Assembly (NCBI RefSeq): GCF_009826975.1 | Contig: NZ_WUMO01000003.1 | Span: 1 to 64,000 of the forward strand | DNA length: 64,000 nt | Origin: Flavobacterium sp. HBTb2-11-1 | GTDB lineage: Bacteria; Bacteroidota; Bacteroidia; Flavobacteriales; Flavobacteriaceae | Reading direction: 5' to 3' | Program-made: the position numbers and the translations under genes | Part shown: piece after piece, positions 46,742-55,629 of the stretch | Position numbering within the stretch: the stretch's first letter is position 1 | Layout of the letters: each line of letters opens with the position of its first letter | Notes under the pieces: model-generated | The model's input: only the letters and a program-made list of their open reading frames with translations | Database searches by the model: none | What the model was told of the DNA's origin: nothing

Positions 46742-48679
46742 ATGAAGAGAATATTTTTTTGCCTTATATCATTATTAAGCCTTTTTGATCCCTTACAAGC
46801 CCAAAATACAGCAAAAGGAATTCCGCCCGTTATTGCCGACAAAGACTTAACAGCGTATTTGTTCGTTTATTTCATTGGAAATAGAGTCGAAGAAGAAGCG
46901 GTCAATTACGCCATAAGCACAGACGGTTATCATTATTATGCCCTTAATAACAACAAACCTGTTATAGACAGTAAGAAAATAAGCTCGACAGGAGGAGTTC
47001 GTGATCCGCATATATTGCGTGGCGAAGATGGCAAGACTTTTTATATGGTTTTGACTGATATGACTTCTTCAAAAGGTTGGGACAGCAATCGTGCAATGGT
47101 TTTATTAAAAAGTACCGATTTAGTAAACTGGAAAAGCAGTATTGTCAATATCCAAAATACATTTCCAGGAAACGAAAATCTAAAACGTGTTTGGGCGCCA
47201 CAAACTATTTATGATACAAAAGCGGGCAAATACATGATTTACTTTAGTATGCAACATGCAGGAGGACCGGATAAAATTTATTACGCTTATGCGAATAAAG
47301 ATTTCACGGCTTTAGAAAGCGCTCCTAAACTGTTATTCGTTCCAAAGTCAGGAAATGCTTGTATTGACGGGGACATAATTGAAAAAGATGGAGAATATCA
47401 TCTTTTTTACAAAACAGAAACCAATACACCTGGAATCAAAGTGGCAGTTACAAAAGATTTGACTTCAGGAAATTGGATTGAAAATGATAACTATCTGCAG
47501 CAGACAAAAGATGGAGTAGAAGGTTCGAGTGTTTTCAAATTAAACAATTCAGACGAGTATATTTTGATGTACGATGTGTACACCAAAGGGAGGTATCAAT
47601 TTACAAAAACGAAAGATTTAGAAAATTTCAGCGTAATTGACAATGACATTTCAATGGACTTTAATCCGCGCCATGGAACGGTTCTTCCGATAACCCGTTC
47701 TGAATTAAAGCGGATTACAGACAAATGGGGAACGCCAGCAAAACTTCCAAAAGTAAGCCATAATCCAGTTTTGGAAGGGTATTATGCCGATCCTGAAATT
47801 TTGTATTCCAACAAAACAAAAAAATATTACATCTATCCAACAAGCGATGGATTTGACGGCTGGTCAGGTTATTATTTCAAAACTTTTTCGTCAGATAATT
47901 TAGTCGATTGGAAAGATGAAGGTATCATTATCGATCTCAAAAAAGATGTGGCTTGGGCAAACAGAAATGCTTGGGCGCCTTGTATTGTTGAGAAAAAGAT
48001 AAAAGGAAAATACAAATATTTCTACTATTTTACGGCTGCACAAAAAATTGGAGTTGCAGTTTCTGATAATCCCACAGGACCTTTTAAAGACAGCGGAAAA
48101 GCAATTGTAGCGACAAGACCAGAAGGAATAAAAGACGGTCAGGAGATTGACCCAGATGTTTTTACAGATCCCAAAACAGGAAAGAGCTATTTATATTGGG
48201 GTAATATGTATATGGGCGTTGCAGAGCTAAATCCAAATATGGTTTCGATCAAAGCAGGAACAACTCAAGTAATTGCAGTTGATGACACTTTCCGTGAAGG
48301 AACTTACGTAATCTACAGAAACGGAAAATACTATTTCTTTTGGAGCGAAGATGACACCAGAAGTCCGAATTACAAAGTGAGATACGGAATTTCAAATTCT
48401 CCAACAGGACCAATTGAAGTTCCAAAAGATAATATCGTCATTCAAGGAAAACCAGAAGAAGGAATTTATGCTACGGGGCACAATTCGGTTTTACAAATTC
48501 CTAACAAAGATGAATGGTATATCACGTACCATAGATTCTCATATCCAACAGGAATAAAAATGGGAGATGCTGGAGGCTTTCATCGTGAAGTCTGCGTTGA
48601 TAAATTAGAGTTTAATGCAGATGGAACGATCAAACAAGTTGTTCCAACTCATGGTGGAATTGATGCTTTGAAGAAGTAA
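46742..48679 (+). CDS. GH43-family glycoside hydrolase with two propeller-like domains
   Basis: The 645-residue protein has a signal peptide (ending LQAQ). It holds two segments that read as five-bladed propellers. The N-terminal ~335 residues have GGVRDPHILRGEDGK and an EKDGEYHLFYKTE. The C-terminal ~300 residues begin near NPVLEGYYADPEILY, with the catalytic base Asp in YADPEIL, EIDPDVFTDPKTG, and the acid Glu region at REGTYVIYRNGKYY. GH43 enzymes remove arabinofuranose, galactose or xylose. Which of these is cut here is not clear. The start codon abuts the GH27 stop codon. A terminator follows. Confidence 0.83.
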   Translation: MKRIFFCLISLLSLFDPLQAQNTAKGIPPVIADKDLTAYLFVYFIGNRVEEEAVNYAISTDGYHYYALNNNKPVIDSKKISSTGGVRDPHILRGEDGKTFYMVLTDMTSSKGWDSNRAMVLLKSTDLVNWKSSIVNIQNTFPGNENLKRVWAPQTIYDTKAGKYMIYFSMQHAGGPDKIYYAYANKDFTALESAPKLLFVPKSGNACIDGDIIEKDGEYHLFYKTETNTPGIKVAVTKDLTSGNWIENDNYLQQTKDGVEGSSVFKLNNSDEYILMYDVYTKGRYQFTKTKDLENFSVIDNDISMDFNPRHGTVLPITRSELKRITDKWGTPAKLPKVSHNPVLEGYYADPEILYSNKTKKYYIYPTSDGFDGWSGYYFKTFSSDNLVDWKDEGIIIDLKKDVAWANRNAWAPCIVEKKIKGKYKYFYYFTAAQKIGVAVSDNPTGPFKDSGKAIVATRPEGIKDGQEIDPDVFTDPKTGKSYLYWGNMYMGVAELNPNMVSIKAGTTQVIAVDDTFREGTYVIYRNGKYYFFWSEDDTRSPNYKVRYGISNSPTGPIEVPKDNIVIQGKPEEGIYATGHNSVLQIPNKDEWYITYHRFSYPTGIKMGDAGGFHREVCVDKLEFNADGTIKQVVPTHGGIDALKK

Positions 48680-48701
48680 TTTCAGGATTTAATTTTCAAT
48701 A

Positions 48702-48740
48702 AAAAAGCTGTTTCTGAATAAATAGAAACAGCTTTTTGTT
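48702..48740. terminator. Intrinsic terminator between convergent genes
   Basis: A 14-bp stem AAAAAGCTGTTTCT (48702-48715) / AGAAACAGCTTTTT (48724-48737) with an 8-base loop ends the PUL transcript. Symmetry lets it also serve the minus-strand gene that follows. Confidence 0.88.
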
Positions 48741-48759
48741 TTTATAATATAAATAGGTA

Positions 48760-49092
48760 TTAAGCCGTTTGATCGTCTATAGTAGCGTCAGGAGCATTTT
48801 TCTTTACCGATTCAATTCCGTTTTCTCTAGCAGATACACTTTCGTACATTTCGCTTGAGCCAATGATTTGGCCATTTCCAGCTTTTAAATTAAAATATGG
48901 CTTTCCGCTTTTAGATTCTAATCTATCATAACGATCATCGTCTGCCGCATTTTTTTTAACAGACTCAATTCCATTATTGCAAGCTGCTTTTGTTGTGTAT
49001 CCTTCACTTGTTAGAATAGTCTGGCCATTACCAGCTTTTAAATTGAACTGGAATTCTCCATTGGCTCTAGTAGTGATTACAAATTTTCCCAT
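48760..49092 (-). CDS. YegP family protein, two DUF1508 repeats
   Basis: The 110-residue protein is a tandem of two ~50-residue repeats. Each has FNLKAGNGQxI, a SExY/SEGY segment and NGIESVKKNA. This is the DUF1508/YegP family, small cytoplasmic proteins of unknown function often linked to stress. It is a typical length for the two-repeat form. It converges with the GH43 gene and shares a terminator. Confidence 0.9.
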   Translation of the reverse strand: MGKFVITTRANGEFQFNLKAGNGQTILTSEGYTTKAACNNGIESVKKNAADDDRYDRLESKSGKPYFNLKAGNGQIIGSSEMYESVSARENGIESVKKNAPDATIDDQTA

Positions 49093-49220
49093 GTAGTTTA
49101 TTTTTTAAAATTAGGTAATAATAAAATTTTGCTATTTATAAAAATACAAAACTTAGTAATACAAATCATACACCTGTTTAAAAAAATGATTATCTTATTG
49201 ATAAAAAATTTAAACTAGGA

Positions 49221-49970
49221 TTATATGCCTAAACGAAAATCAGAAACACTTTTTTCTTCTAGATTGATTTCTTCAAAAATACTTTTCGTTCCTTTATCTA
49301 CAGGGCATTGCGTGCTAATTCCCACCCAAATTTCTTTTGGATAATTGTTTTTGTACAAACGAACCATCTGCCAATTTTTTTTATCTACCGAATAATAACT
49401 CGCAACCGTTTTAGTATCAGAACTGATTTTCATGTAAACAGAAGGCACTTTCACTACATCATGATTATTATCGTCAGAAGTTCTCATGGTACGAACAGTT
49501 ACAACTCTGTGATTGCCTCTTTCATCCTGCTCAAAACAAAATTTCTGATAAAAACTATCGTTAACATAAAGATATAGGACACCAGCATTATATAATCCTT
49601 TTTCTGTAAACTCAGGCGTAACTTTCGCGGTAAGCGTAAAAGGTTTTGTGTTGTCTACTTTAGACAAAAGCATTGGGGCGCTTGTATTGGACAATTTTTC
49701 GTTTGGATCAGAAAAGTAATCTGATTTTTCACCAGCTTTAAAAATGATTTTTTCATTTGTTTCTAATTTTATTAGCGAGTCGGCACCGTTAACCGCTTTT
49801 GTAAAATGTATAGAAGACAGTTTAATATCGCAAGGCGAACCATTTACAAATGCAGAATCTGTTTTTGTTTCCTCTTTCAATGTGGCTTTTGCAGATTTGT
49901 TTTTATTATTGCAGCTTAATAAAATAGAAAGACTAAGAATAATAAGGATGTTAGGAAAAAATGTTTTCAT
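49221..49970 (-). CDS. DUF1349-like lipoprotein
   Basis: The 249-residue protein has a lipoprotein signal ending LLSC (Cys about 20). The body reads as a concanavalin A-like sandwich: LIKLETNEKIIFKAG, FTLTAKVTPEFTEKGLYNAG, VYMKISSDTKTVASYYSVDK and EIWVGISTQCP. This fits the DUF1349 family of secreted glycan-related proteins. The function is unknown. It diverges from a LuxR gene, but the short shared gap (101 bases) holds no recognisable operator. Confidence 0.7.
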   Translation of the reverse strand: MKTFFPNILIILSLSILLSCNNKNKSAKATLKEETKTDSAFVNGSPCDIKLSSIHFTKAVNGADSLIKLETNEKIIFKAGEKSDYFSDPNEKLSNTSAPMLLSKVDNTKPFTLTAKVTPEFTEKGLYNAGVLYLYVNDSFYQKFCFEQDERGNHRVVTVRTMRTSDDNNHDVVKVPSVYMKISSDTKTVASYYSVDKKNWQMVRLYKNNYPKEIWVGISTQCPVDKGTKSIFEEINLEEKSVSDFRLGI

Positions 49971-50071
49971 AGATTATTTTTTTGGGATAGAAAGTGATAT
50001 TTTTAATGCTCCAAAAATAGAATTGCTTTACAAAAGAGGCAATACGTAAAATTAACCAATTACACTTCTAA

Positions 50072-50842
50072 ATGCCACAGACTTCTTCGATCGAAAACCA
50101 ATTAATGACCACATTTTTAGAACAAAAATTTGAAATTGGAGAATCTAATGATATTGAAATGTACAAACAGTTCGTTAGCAATTATGTCAAAATTGAACAA
50201 TGTGTAGCTGTATTATCCGATTATCAATCCGATAGAAGTTATATCTACGCTGGGAGTTTCGGTTCTGTTTTTGGACTGCCAAATGAAAAAGCTGTAATTG
50301 ACTCTGCTTTTGAAGAATGTATTTTTACCAAAATCAATTCGGAAGATTTGATAGATAGACATATTTTAGAACTTAATTTCTATCAGTTTTTAAAAGGAAT
50401 ACCAAAAGAAGAATATAGTAATTACAGCACGTTTAGCCGTTTAAGAATGAAAGAATCGGTAGAAAAATGTGCTTATATAAATCATCGAACGATTTATCTC
50501 AAAACTTTTAGCAACGGTAGTATTTCCCTTGCATTATGCCTTTATATTCCATCAACCGATTTACAGCCTAGAAAGGGAATCGACGGAAAGATTTTTAATA
50601 TTCAAACAGGTGAGATAATTGAGTCTGAGAAATATAAAAATAAGGCAGAAGCCATTCTTTCTAAAAGAGAAGTGGAAGTCCTAGCCAATGTTGCAAAAGG
50701 ATATAAAAGCGAGCAAATTGCTGCAGAAATGCATATTTCAGTCTATACGGTAAGGCGTCACAGGCAAAACATTATCGAAAAATTGAAAGTTACCAATACT
50801 GCAGAGGCTATACAAACAGCGATAGTCATGGGAATTATTTAG
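50072..50842 (+). CDS. LuxR-type regulator with PAS-like N-terminus, second paralogue
   Basis: The 256-residue protein is the paralogue of the LuxR gene at 15325-16077. Both share AVLSDxxxxxSYIY, a FxQFxKxIP segment, FSRLRM/ISRLRM, and a LALCLY strand. The helix-turn-helix at ~190-254 has LSKREVEVLANVAKGYKSEQ and HISVYTVRRHRQNIIEKLKV. There is no receiver domain. It is followed by a putative copper or envelope-stress lipoprotein gene 67 bases downstream, which may be a target or unrelated. Confidence 0.85.
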   Translation: MPQTSSIENQLMTTFLEQKFEIGESNDIEMYKQFVSNYVKIEQCVAVLSDYQSDRSYIYAGSFGSVFGLPNEKAVIDSAFEECIFTKINSEDLIDRHILELNFYQFLKGIPKEEYSNYSTFSRLRMKESVEKCAYINHRTIYLKTFSNGSISLALCLYIPSTDLQPRKGIDGKIFNIQTGEIIESEKYKNKAEAILSKREVEVLANVAKGYKSEQIAAEMHISVYTVRRHRQNIIEKLKVTNTAEAIQTAIVMGII

Positions 50843-50909
50843 CTGTAAACTTTAATAGTTAAATTTCATGTTACGTAAGAATAATCTTTATATTTGAAGA
50901 AAAAATAAT

Positions 50910-51380
50910 ATGAAGAAAATATTTATTCTTGCGTTTGCAGCTGTTATTGTAACATCTTGCAATTCTAAAAAAAGTAAAGATGAAAATAATGCTGTTTTGA
51001 CAGACACCATCGCAAATAATGAAAAAGAGGATACCGTTGAGAGCATTTCTGTATATGAAGGAACATTGCCATGTGCAGATTGCGAAGGAATAAAAACAAT
51101 TTTAAAAATTGATGCTGTAGCTAATAAATTCCAGTTATCCAGTATATACGAAGGAAAACAGCCTGAAAAAAGCTTTACAGAAAAAGGTAATATCAACACA
51201 GAAAGAGGTTTAGAAAAAGATCCTGATGGAACGATTTTTATTCTAAACTGGGACAAACCAGAAAAAGATCAAACGTATTATGGTTACTACAGCAAAAATC
51301 CTGAAAAACTTTATTTATTAGATAGAAACAAAAAAGTAATCAAATCTAAGTTGGATTATTTTTTAGAATTAAATGAATGA
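50910..51380 (+). CDS. NlpE-like N-terminal domain lipoprotein
   Basis: The 156-residue protein has a lipoprotein signal ending VTSC (Cys17). The NlpE N-terminal-like domain has the CxxC-type motif GTLPCADCEGIKTIL near residues 50-65. It lacks the C-terminal OB domain of E. coli NlpE. Related proteins are linked to copper or envelope stress. A TATATTTG box at 50889-50896 could be a -7 promoter element, but it would leave a very short leader. Confidence 0.8.
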   Translation: MKKIFILAFAAVIVTSCNSKKSKDENNAVLTDTIANNEKEDTVESISVYEGTLPCADCEGIKTILKIDAVANKFQLSSIYEGKQPEKSFTEKGNINTERGLEKDPDGTIFILNWDKPEKDQTYYGYYSKNPEKLYLLDRNKKVIKSKLDYFLELNE

Positions 51381-51527
51381 AATAATTTAAAACCTTTTAA
51401 ATTAAGCTTTTTACGGAAAATATTATAAACTTAACTACTGCGATTGTACTTAAGTTTGTAATATTTTTTTATTTTTAGGCTGATAAAAAGTACCATCAAT
51501 ATTAATTTCTATTGATGAAGATTCACT

Positions 51528-52649
51528 ATGAAGGAAATCAGCGAAATTCTAAAAGCTTACACGCAAGCAAAATCTGAAGGAAAGAAAACGGCTTTAGCGA
51601 CCGTAGTTAAAGTTGAAGGCTCATCATACAGACAACCAGGCGCTAGAATGCTTGTAACAGAAGATGGTCAGCTTACAGGTGCAATAAGTGGCGGATGTTT
51701 GGAAGGAGATGCGTTGCGAAAAGCGCTTCTCTCTATAAATCAAAAGCAAAATAAACTTGTAACTTATAATACGAGTAACGAAGAAGATGCCGAAGTTGGT
51801 TTACAGCTTGGTTGCAACGGAATCGTTCATATTCTTTTTGAATATATAAATGAAGACGCTGGAAACAACCCGATTCAGCTTTTAAAACAATTAGAATTAG
51901 AAAGGAAAGAAGCTGTGATTGTAACCGTTTTTTCTTTAAAAAGAAATGCTTTTCAAACTGGAACCACTTTGTTTTTTAGAAAAGACAATCCGCTTATAAA
52001 TTATAACAATGATTTAAACCTAATTTCTGATGTAAAAGAAGTGCTTGAAAGCAAAACATCGGTAGTAAAAAAACTTCAGGAAGAAAACGACAACGAAGCC
52101 TTAATTGAATATGTAAAACCATCTATTTCACTCATAATTGCTGGTGCAGGAAATGATATTCAGCCACTGGTGAAAATGGCTTCTGTTTTGGGATGGAAAA
52201 TTACTATTGCAGAAGGTCGCGCAACACACGCCACTTCAAAACGTTTTCCAGAAGCCAGCCAAATTTCGGTTGTAAAACCCGAACATTTTCTTGATCAAGT
52301 TATTATCGACGATCAGACTTATTTTCTTCTAATGACACACAATTACAAATACGATTTGACGGTTTTAAAATCATTATTGCAAACCAATTATCATTATGTT
52401 GGCATCTTAGGTCCAAAATCAAAATTCAATCGAATGCTAGATGATCTTTTGATTGAAGGAATTACCGTAAACGAAGAACATTTAAGCCGAATTCACAGTC
52501 CCGTAGGTTTGGATATCGGAGCTGAAACCTCAGAAGAAATTGCCCTTTCGATTATTGCTGAAATTAAAGCTGTTGCCTCTGAATGTGCGGGAACATCGTT
52601 GAAATATAAATCGGGCAAAATTCATAATGAAATTCATTATGGAAAATAA
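51528..52649 (+). CDS. XdhC/PaoD-family molybdenum-cofactor chaperone
   Basis: The 373-residue protein has the XdhC/CoxI N-terminal domain (VKVEGSSYRQPGARMLV, GAISGGCLEGD) and a C-terminal Rossmann-like domain (SLIIAGAGNDIQPLVKMASV; MTHNYKYDLTVLK; VGILGPKSKF; SPVGLDIGAETSEEIALSI). The family binds and protects the molybdenum cofactor and helps insert it into xanthine- or aldehyde-oxidising enzymes; E. coli PaoD serves PaoABC. It overlaps the MocA-type gene, and the molybdenum hydroxylase genes lie 2.4 kb downstream. Confidence 0.9.
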   Translation: MKEISEILKAYTQAKSEGKKTALATVVKVEGSSYRQPGARMLVTEDGQLTGAISGGCLEGDALRKALLSINQKQNKLVTYNTSNEEDAEVGLQLGCNGIVHILFEYINEDAGNNPIQLLKQLELERKEAVIVTVFSLKRNAFQTGTTLFFRKDNPLINYNNDLNLISDVKEVLESKTSVVKKLQEENDNEALIEYVKPSISLIIAGAGNDIQPLVKMASVLGWKITIAEGRATHATSKRFPEASQISVVKPEHFLDQVIIDDQTYFLLMTHNYKYDLTVLKSLLQTNYHYVGILGPKSKFNRMLDDLLIEGITVNEEHLSRIHSPVGLDIGAETSEEIALSIIAEIKAVASECAGTSLKYKSGKIHNEIHYGK

Positions 52650-53250
52650 ACATCATCAGAAAATTGGCATTATCATTCTTGCAGCTGGAAATTCGTCTAG
52701 ATTAGGCAGACCCAAACAGTTGTTAAAACATAAAGAATCAACTCTTCTCAAAAATACGATTTCAGAAGCTTTAAAGATTCAAAATTCTTTTTTAATAGTG
52801 GTGACAGGTGCAAATCACGATGTAATAAAAAAAGAGCTGAATTTGCCTGAAGTAAAACTTTCATTCAATTCTGAATGGGAGAGCGGAATGTCTTCTTCAA
52901 TTGTCAAAGGAATTACAGAATTAATGCTTTTAAACCCCGATTGCGAACAGTGCATTCTATCAGTCTGCGACCAGCCTTTTGTAACAAGTTCTGTCTTCGA
53001 AAATTTAATCAACCAATCTAAGAGAACTGGAAAGGGAATTGCAGCATCAGCTTATGCGGAAACTTTAGGAACACCAGCTTTATTTCACCAAAAATACTTT
53101 GAGGAACTTCTAAAATTGAAAGGAAAGGAAGGAGCCAAAAAACTCATTGAAAAATATGCTGATGATGTAGTTTCAGTTCCTTTTGAAAAAGGGAATATTG
53201 ATATTGATACTGAAGAGGATTATTCTCAGTTGATTTCTTTTGACAAGTGA
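52639..53250 (+). CDS. mocA: Molybdenum cofactor cytidylyltransferase (MocA family)
   Basis: A start at 52639 gives 203 residues beginning MENKHHQKIGIIILAAGNSS. An ATG at 52627 adds four residues (MKFI) and cannot be excluded. The GT-A nucleotidyltransferase motif is LAAGNSSRLGRPKQLLKHKES. It also has SVCDQPFVTSSV, GIAASAYAETLGTPALF and DIDTEEDY. MocA joins CTP to molybdopterin, giving the dinucleotide (MCD) form of the cofactor. Some relatives (NboR or MobA) use GTP, so the nucleotide is inferred. The 11-base overlap with the XdhC gene indicates coupling. That fits a PaoABC-type enzyme, which uses MCD. Confidence 0.82.
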   Translation: MENKHHQKIGIIILAAGNSSRLGRPKQLLKHKESTLLKNTISEALKIQNSFLIVVTGANHDVIKKELNLPEVKLSFNSEWESGMSSSIVKGITELMLLNPDCEQCILSVCDQPFVTSSVFENLINQSKRTGKGIAASAYAETLGTPALFHQKYFEELLKLKGKEGAKKLIEKYADDVVSVPFEKGNIDIDTEEDYSQLISFDK

Positions 53251-53306
53251 CAAAGGTTTAAAGTGACAGAGGAGCAAAGTTTTTTATGCAGATTATGTAG
53301 ATAAAG

Positions 53307-53410
53307 TTTGTCATCCTGACGAAGGAAGGATCACACGAGAGAATCGACAAAGATTGAGACATTCTATAATGGAGCTTCTAGTGTGATCCTTCCTTCGTCA
53401 GGATGACAAA
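53307..53410. repeat. GTCATCCTGACGAAGG palindromic repeat, perfect 30-bp arms
   Basis: Left arm 53307-53336 and right arm 53381-53410 are perfect 30-base reverse complements, with TCATCCTGACGAAGGAAGGA in the left arm, enclosing a 44-base loop. The same left-arm sequence recurs at 61647-61671. This lies in the gap between mocA and the cysteine desulfurase gene. Confidence 0.92.
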
Positions 53411-53453
53411 AAAAACTTCCCGCCTCAGCGACTTGGCGAGAGATAAAAAAAAA

Positions 53454-53477
53454 CTTAGTGTCTTAGCGCCTTAGCGG
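53454..53477. repeat. TTAG-type repeat overlapping the 3' end of the cysteine desulfurase
   Basis: CTTAGTGTCTTAGCGCCTTA plus GCGG is a typical word string of the TTAG repeat family, seen elsewhere only in gaps. Here it is translated on the minus strand as the final AAKALRH and supplies the stop codon. Confidence 0.72.
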
Positions 53478-54606
53478 CAAACTCCATAGCTAAACTCAAA
53501 ACACGCTCAACAGCAATATCAATTTCTTCTTCTGTAGTAAATCTCCCCAAACTAAAACGAATCGAACTCAAAGCTTCTTCATCAGATAATCCCATTGCTA
53601 TTAAAACATGCGAAGGCTTAGAAGTAACAGCAGAACAAGATGCTCCATTTGAAACGGAAATATTTCCTAAAGCCAAAATCAGCTGTTCTGAATTTACGCC
53701 AGGAAAACAAATATTTGAAGTATTATAAATTCGGTTTTCTGTATTTCCGTTAACAAAAGAACCTTCAAATTGTAATAAACCTTTTTCAAGTTTATTTCTT
53801 AATGCTTCAATTCGTTTCTGATCTTCTTGCTGTTCTTTCAAAGCAATTTCTGCAGCTTTCCCTAAACCAATAATGCCAGAAACATTTAGTGTTCCGCTTC
53901 GTAATTTTCTCTGTTGTCCGCCTCCAAGAGTCTGAGGTTTCAATTTTACTTTGGCTTTCGCCGAAATATACAAAGCGCCGACTCCTTTTGGGCCATAAAA
54001 TTTATGAGCTGACAATGCTAAAAGATCGATTCCCAAAGTTTTTACATCAATCGGAACTTTGCCGACAGCTTGAGTTGCATCACACATAAAAAGTACATTT
54101 CTGGCTTTCAGTGTTTTAGAAATCGCACTAATGTTTTGTATGACGCCAGTTTCATTATTAGAAAACATTCCAATGAAAACCAATGTTTTATCTGTAATTA
54201 TTTCTTCTAAAAGTTGAATGTCTAAAAGGCCATCAGCAGCGATTGGAAGATAAGTAACTTCAAAACCAATGCTTTCCATAAAGTGGCAAGTTTCAAGAAC
54301 GGCTTTATGTTCGGTCTGAATGGTTATAATATGCTTTTTGCCTTGATCAGCGAGTCCTTTTATAGCTAGATTGATGCTTTCTGTAGCACCAGAGGTAAAA
54401 ACGATTTCATCAGCATCGGCATTTATCAAATCTGCCGTTTGCCAAGCAGCATTTTCAACAGCTTCTTTTACTGTTAAACCAGCCAAATGTGTGCTGGTCG
54501 AATTGGCATAAAAATCAGTAAAATAGGGAAGCATCGCATCCAAAACGCGTTCATCAACACGCGTTGTGGCATTATTATCCAAGTAAATGATTTTTTGCTG
54601 TGACAT
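53455..54606 (-). CDS. Cysteine desulfurase, NifS/IscS family
   Basis: The 383-residue PLP enzyme has IYLDNNATTRVDERVLDAM at the start, TSGATESINLAI, the PLP-binding Lys in ALSAHKFYGPKG, RSGTLNV, and the active Cys in NGASCSAVTSKPSH. It takes sulfur from cysteine and passes it on. It sits between the cofactor genes and paoABC on the opposite strand. A dedicated role in sulfurating the molybdenum cofactor, by XdhC-linked transfer, is plausible but unproven; a general Fe-S role is also possible. The last seven residues derive from an intergenic-type repeat. Confidence 0.92.
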   Translation of the reverse strand: MSQQKIIYLDNNATTRVDERVLDAMLPYFTDFYANSTSTHLAGLTVKEAVENAAWQTADLINADADEIVFTSGATESINLAIKGLADQGKKHIITIQTEHKAVLETCHFMESIGFEVTYLPIAADGLLDIQLLEEIITDKTLVFIGMFSNNETGVIQNISAISKTLKARNVLFMCDATQAVGKVPIDVKTLGIDLLALSAHKFYGPKGVGALYISAKAKVKLKPQTLGGGQQRKLRSGTLNVSGIIGLGKAAEIALKEQQEDQKRIEALRNKLEKGLLQFEGSFVNGNTENRIYNTSNICFPGVNSEQLILALGNISVSNGASCSAVTSKPSHVLIAMGLSDEEALSSIRFSLGRFTTEEEIDIAVERVLSLAMEFAAKALRH

Positions 54607-54990
54607 AATTTGAGGTTGATTCAGTAAAAATACAATTTCAGAATTAATCTATATGGAAAATTAACTGTAAAGCTCCCAAAGTTTTAATGGGTATAATTTT
54701 TTGTTTCTCGCAGATTTTGCAGATCTAAACAGATTTTTATTTATTTCTATATAAAGAATCTTCGCAAATCTTTCCATCGTATTCAAAATCTGCATTATCT
54801 GCCAAATCTTCTAGAGAAAAATAAGTTTGCGAACTTTGCGAAAACATTGCGCCTTTGCGGTAAAAAAATAAAGAAATTGTAATTATTCTAAATAAGGGTA
54901 ATGTTTGAATTTCATAACTTTTTGTGATTTAAGTTGATTAAATTTGTTAGAATGACAAAAGTGAATTTGCTAATTTAACAAATAGATTGC
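54607..54990. other. Gap between divergent genes, with repeats
   Basis: About 384 bases. The central part is the GCAGAT-type palindrome (54704-54819) and an adjoining CTTTGCG word string (about 54824-54863). Near 54939-54946 the box TAAATTTG matches a -7 element for the paoA-type gene, but no well-spaced TTG was found. Confidence 0.55.
54704..54819. repeat. GCAGAT-type palindromic repeat, second copy
   Basis: Left TTTCTCGCAGATTTTGCAGA pairs imperfectly with the right GCCAAATCTTCTAGAGAAA. The words AGATCTAAACAGATTT and AAATCTGC match those in the 22372-22562 element. Arms are less regular than in that copy. Confidence 0.72.
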
Positions 54991-55629
54991 ATGGCTTCTA
55001 AAAAATCAAATCAAAGTAAAGTAACGTCGGAAGATGCTAATTCGCGTCGTGACTTTATAAAGAAATCAGGACTTTTTACCGCTCTTGCTCTGACGCCTCC
55101 TTCATTGGTAATGGCTTCAGAAAAGAAATGGGATGAAAAAATAGCAGAATATCTAGAAACAGTACCGCTTTCTATTGAAGTAAATGGCACAAAACACAAC
55201 TTGAACATAGAGCCGAGGACTACGCTACTTGATTTACTTCGCGAACAATTACAACTTACGGGAACTAAAAAAGGTTGCGATCATGGGCAATGTGGCGCAT
55301 GTACTGTTCATGTAAACGGAACCCGAATTTTGTCGTGTCTTTCTCTGGCTACGATGCAGCAAAACGCGCAAGTGACTACTATCGAAGGTCTTGCAAAAGG
55401 CAAAAAACTACATCCGATGCAGGAAGCTTTTATCAAACACGATGGTTTTCAGTGCGGGTATTGCACTCCAGGACAAATCATGTCGGGAATTGCCTGTATC
55501 AAAGAAGGCCATGCCAGCAGCAGAGAAGAAATCAGCGAATATATGAGCGGGAACATTTGCAGATGTGGCGCTTACCACAATATTGTCGATGCTATAACGG
55601 AAGTGAAGGAAGGAGGAAAGGAGATATGA
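54991..55629 (+). CDS. Molybdenum hydroxylase 2Fe-2S subunit, PaoA/YagT type, with Tat signal
   Basis: The 212-residue protein has a twin-arginine signal (SRRDFIKKSG near residue 18-27), so the enzyme is exported folded by Tat. The 2Fe-2S domain has CDHGQCGACTVHVNG, and the second cluster is in QCGYCTPGQIMS and GNICRCGAYHNI. This is the small subunit of a periplasmic aldehyde oxidoreductase of the PaoABC group, related to xanthine dehydrogenase. The stop TGA overlaps the ATG of the FAD subunit gene (ATGA). Confidence 0.9.
   Translation: MASKKSNQSKVTSEDANSRRDFIKKSGLFTALALTPPSLVMASEKKWDEKIAEYLETVPLSIEVNGTKHNLNIEPRTTLLDLLREQLQLTGTKKGCDHGQCGACTVHVNGTRILSCLSLATMQQNAQVTTIEGLAKGKKLHPMQEAFIKHDGFQCGYCTPGQIMSGIACIKEGHASSREEISEYMSGNICRCGAYHNIVDAITEVKEGGKEI

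Noticed and set aside
55275-55625. N-terminal extension of the FAD subunit
   Set aside because: It is the preceding 2Fe-2S gene read in another frame; its Arg/Cys/Ser-rich translation has no domain.
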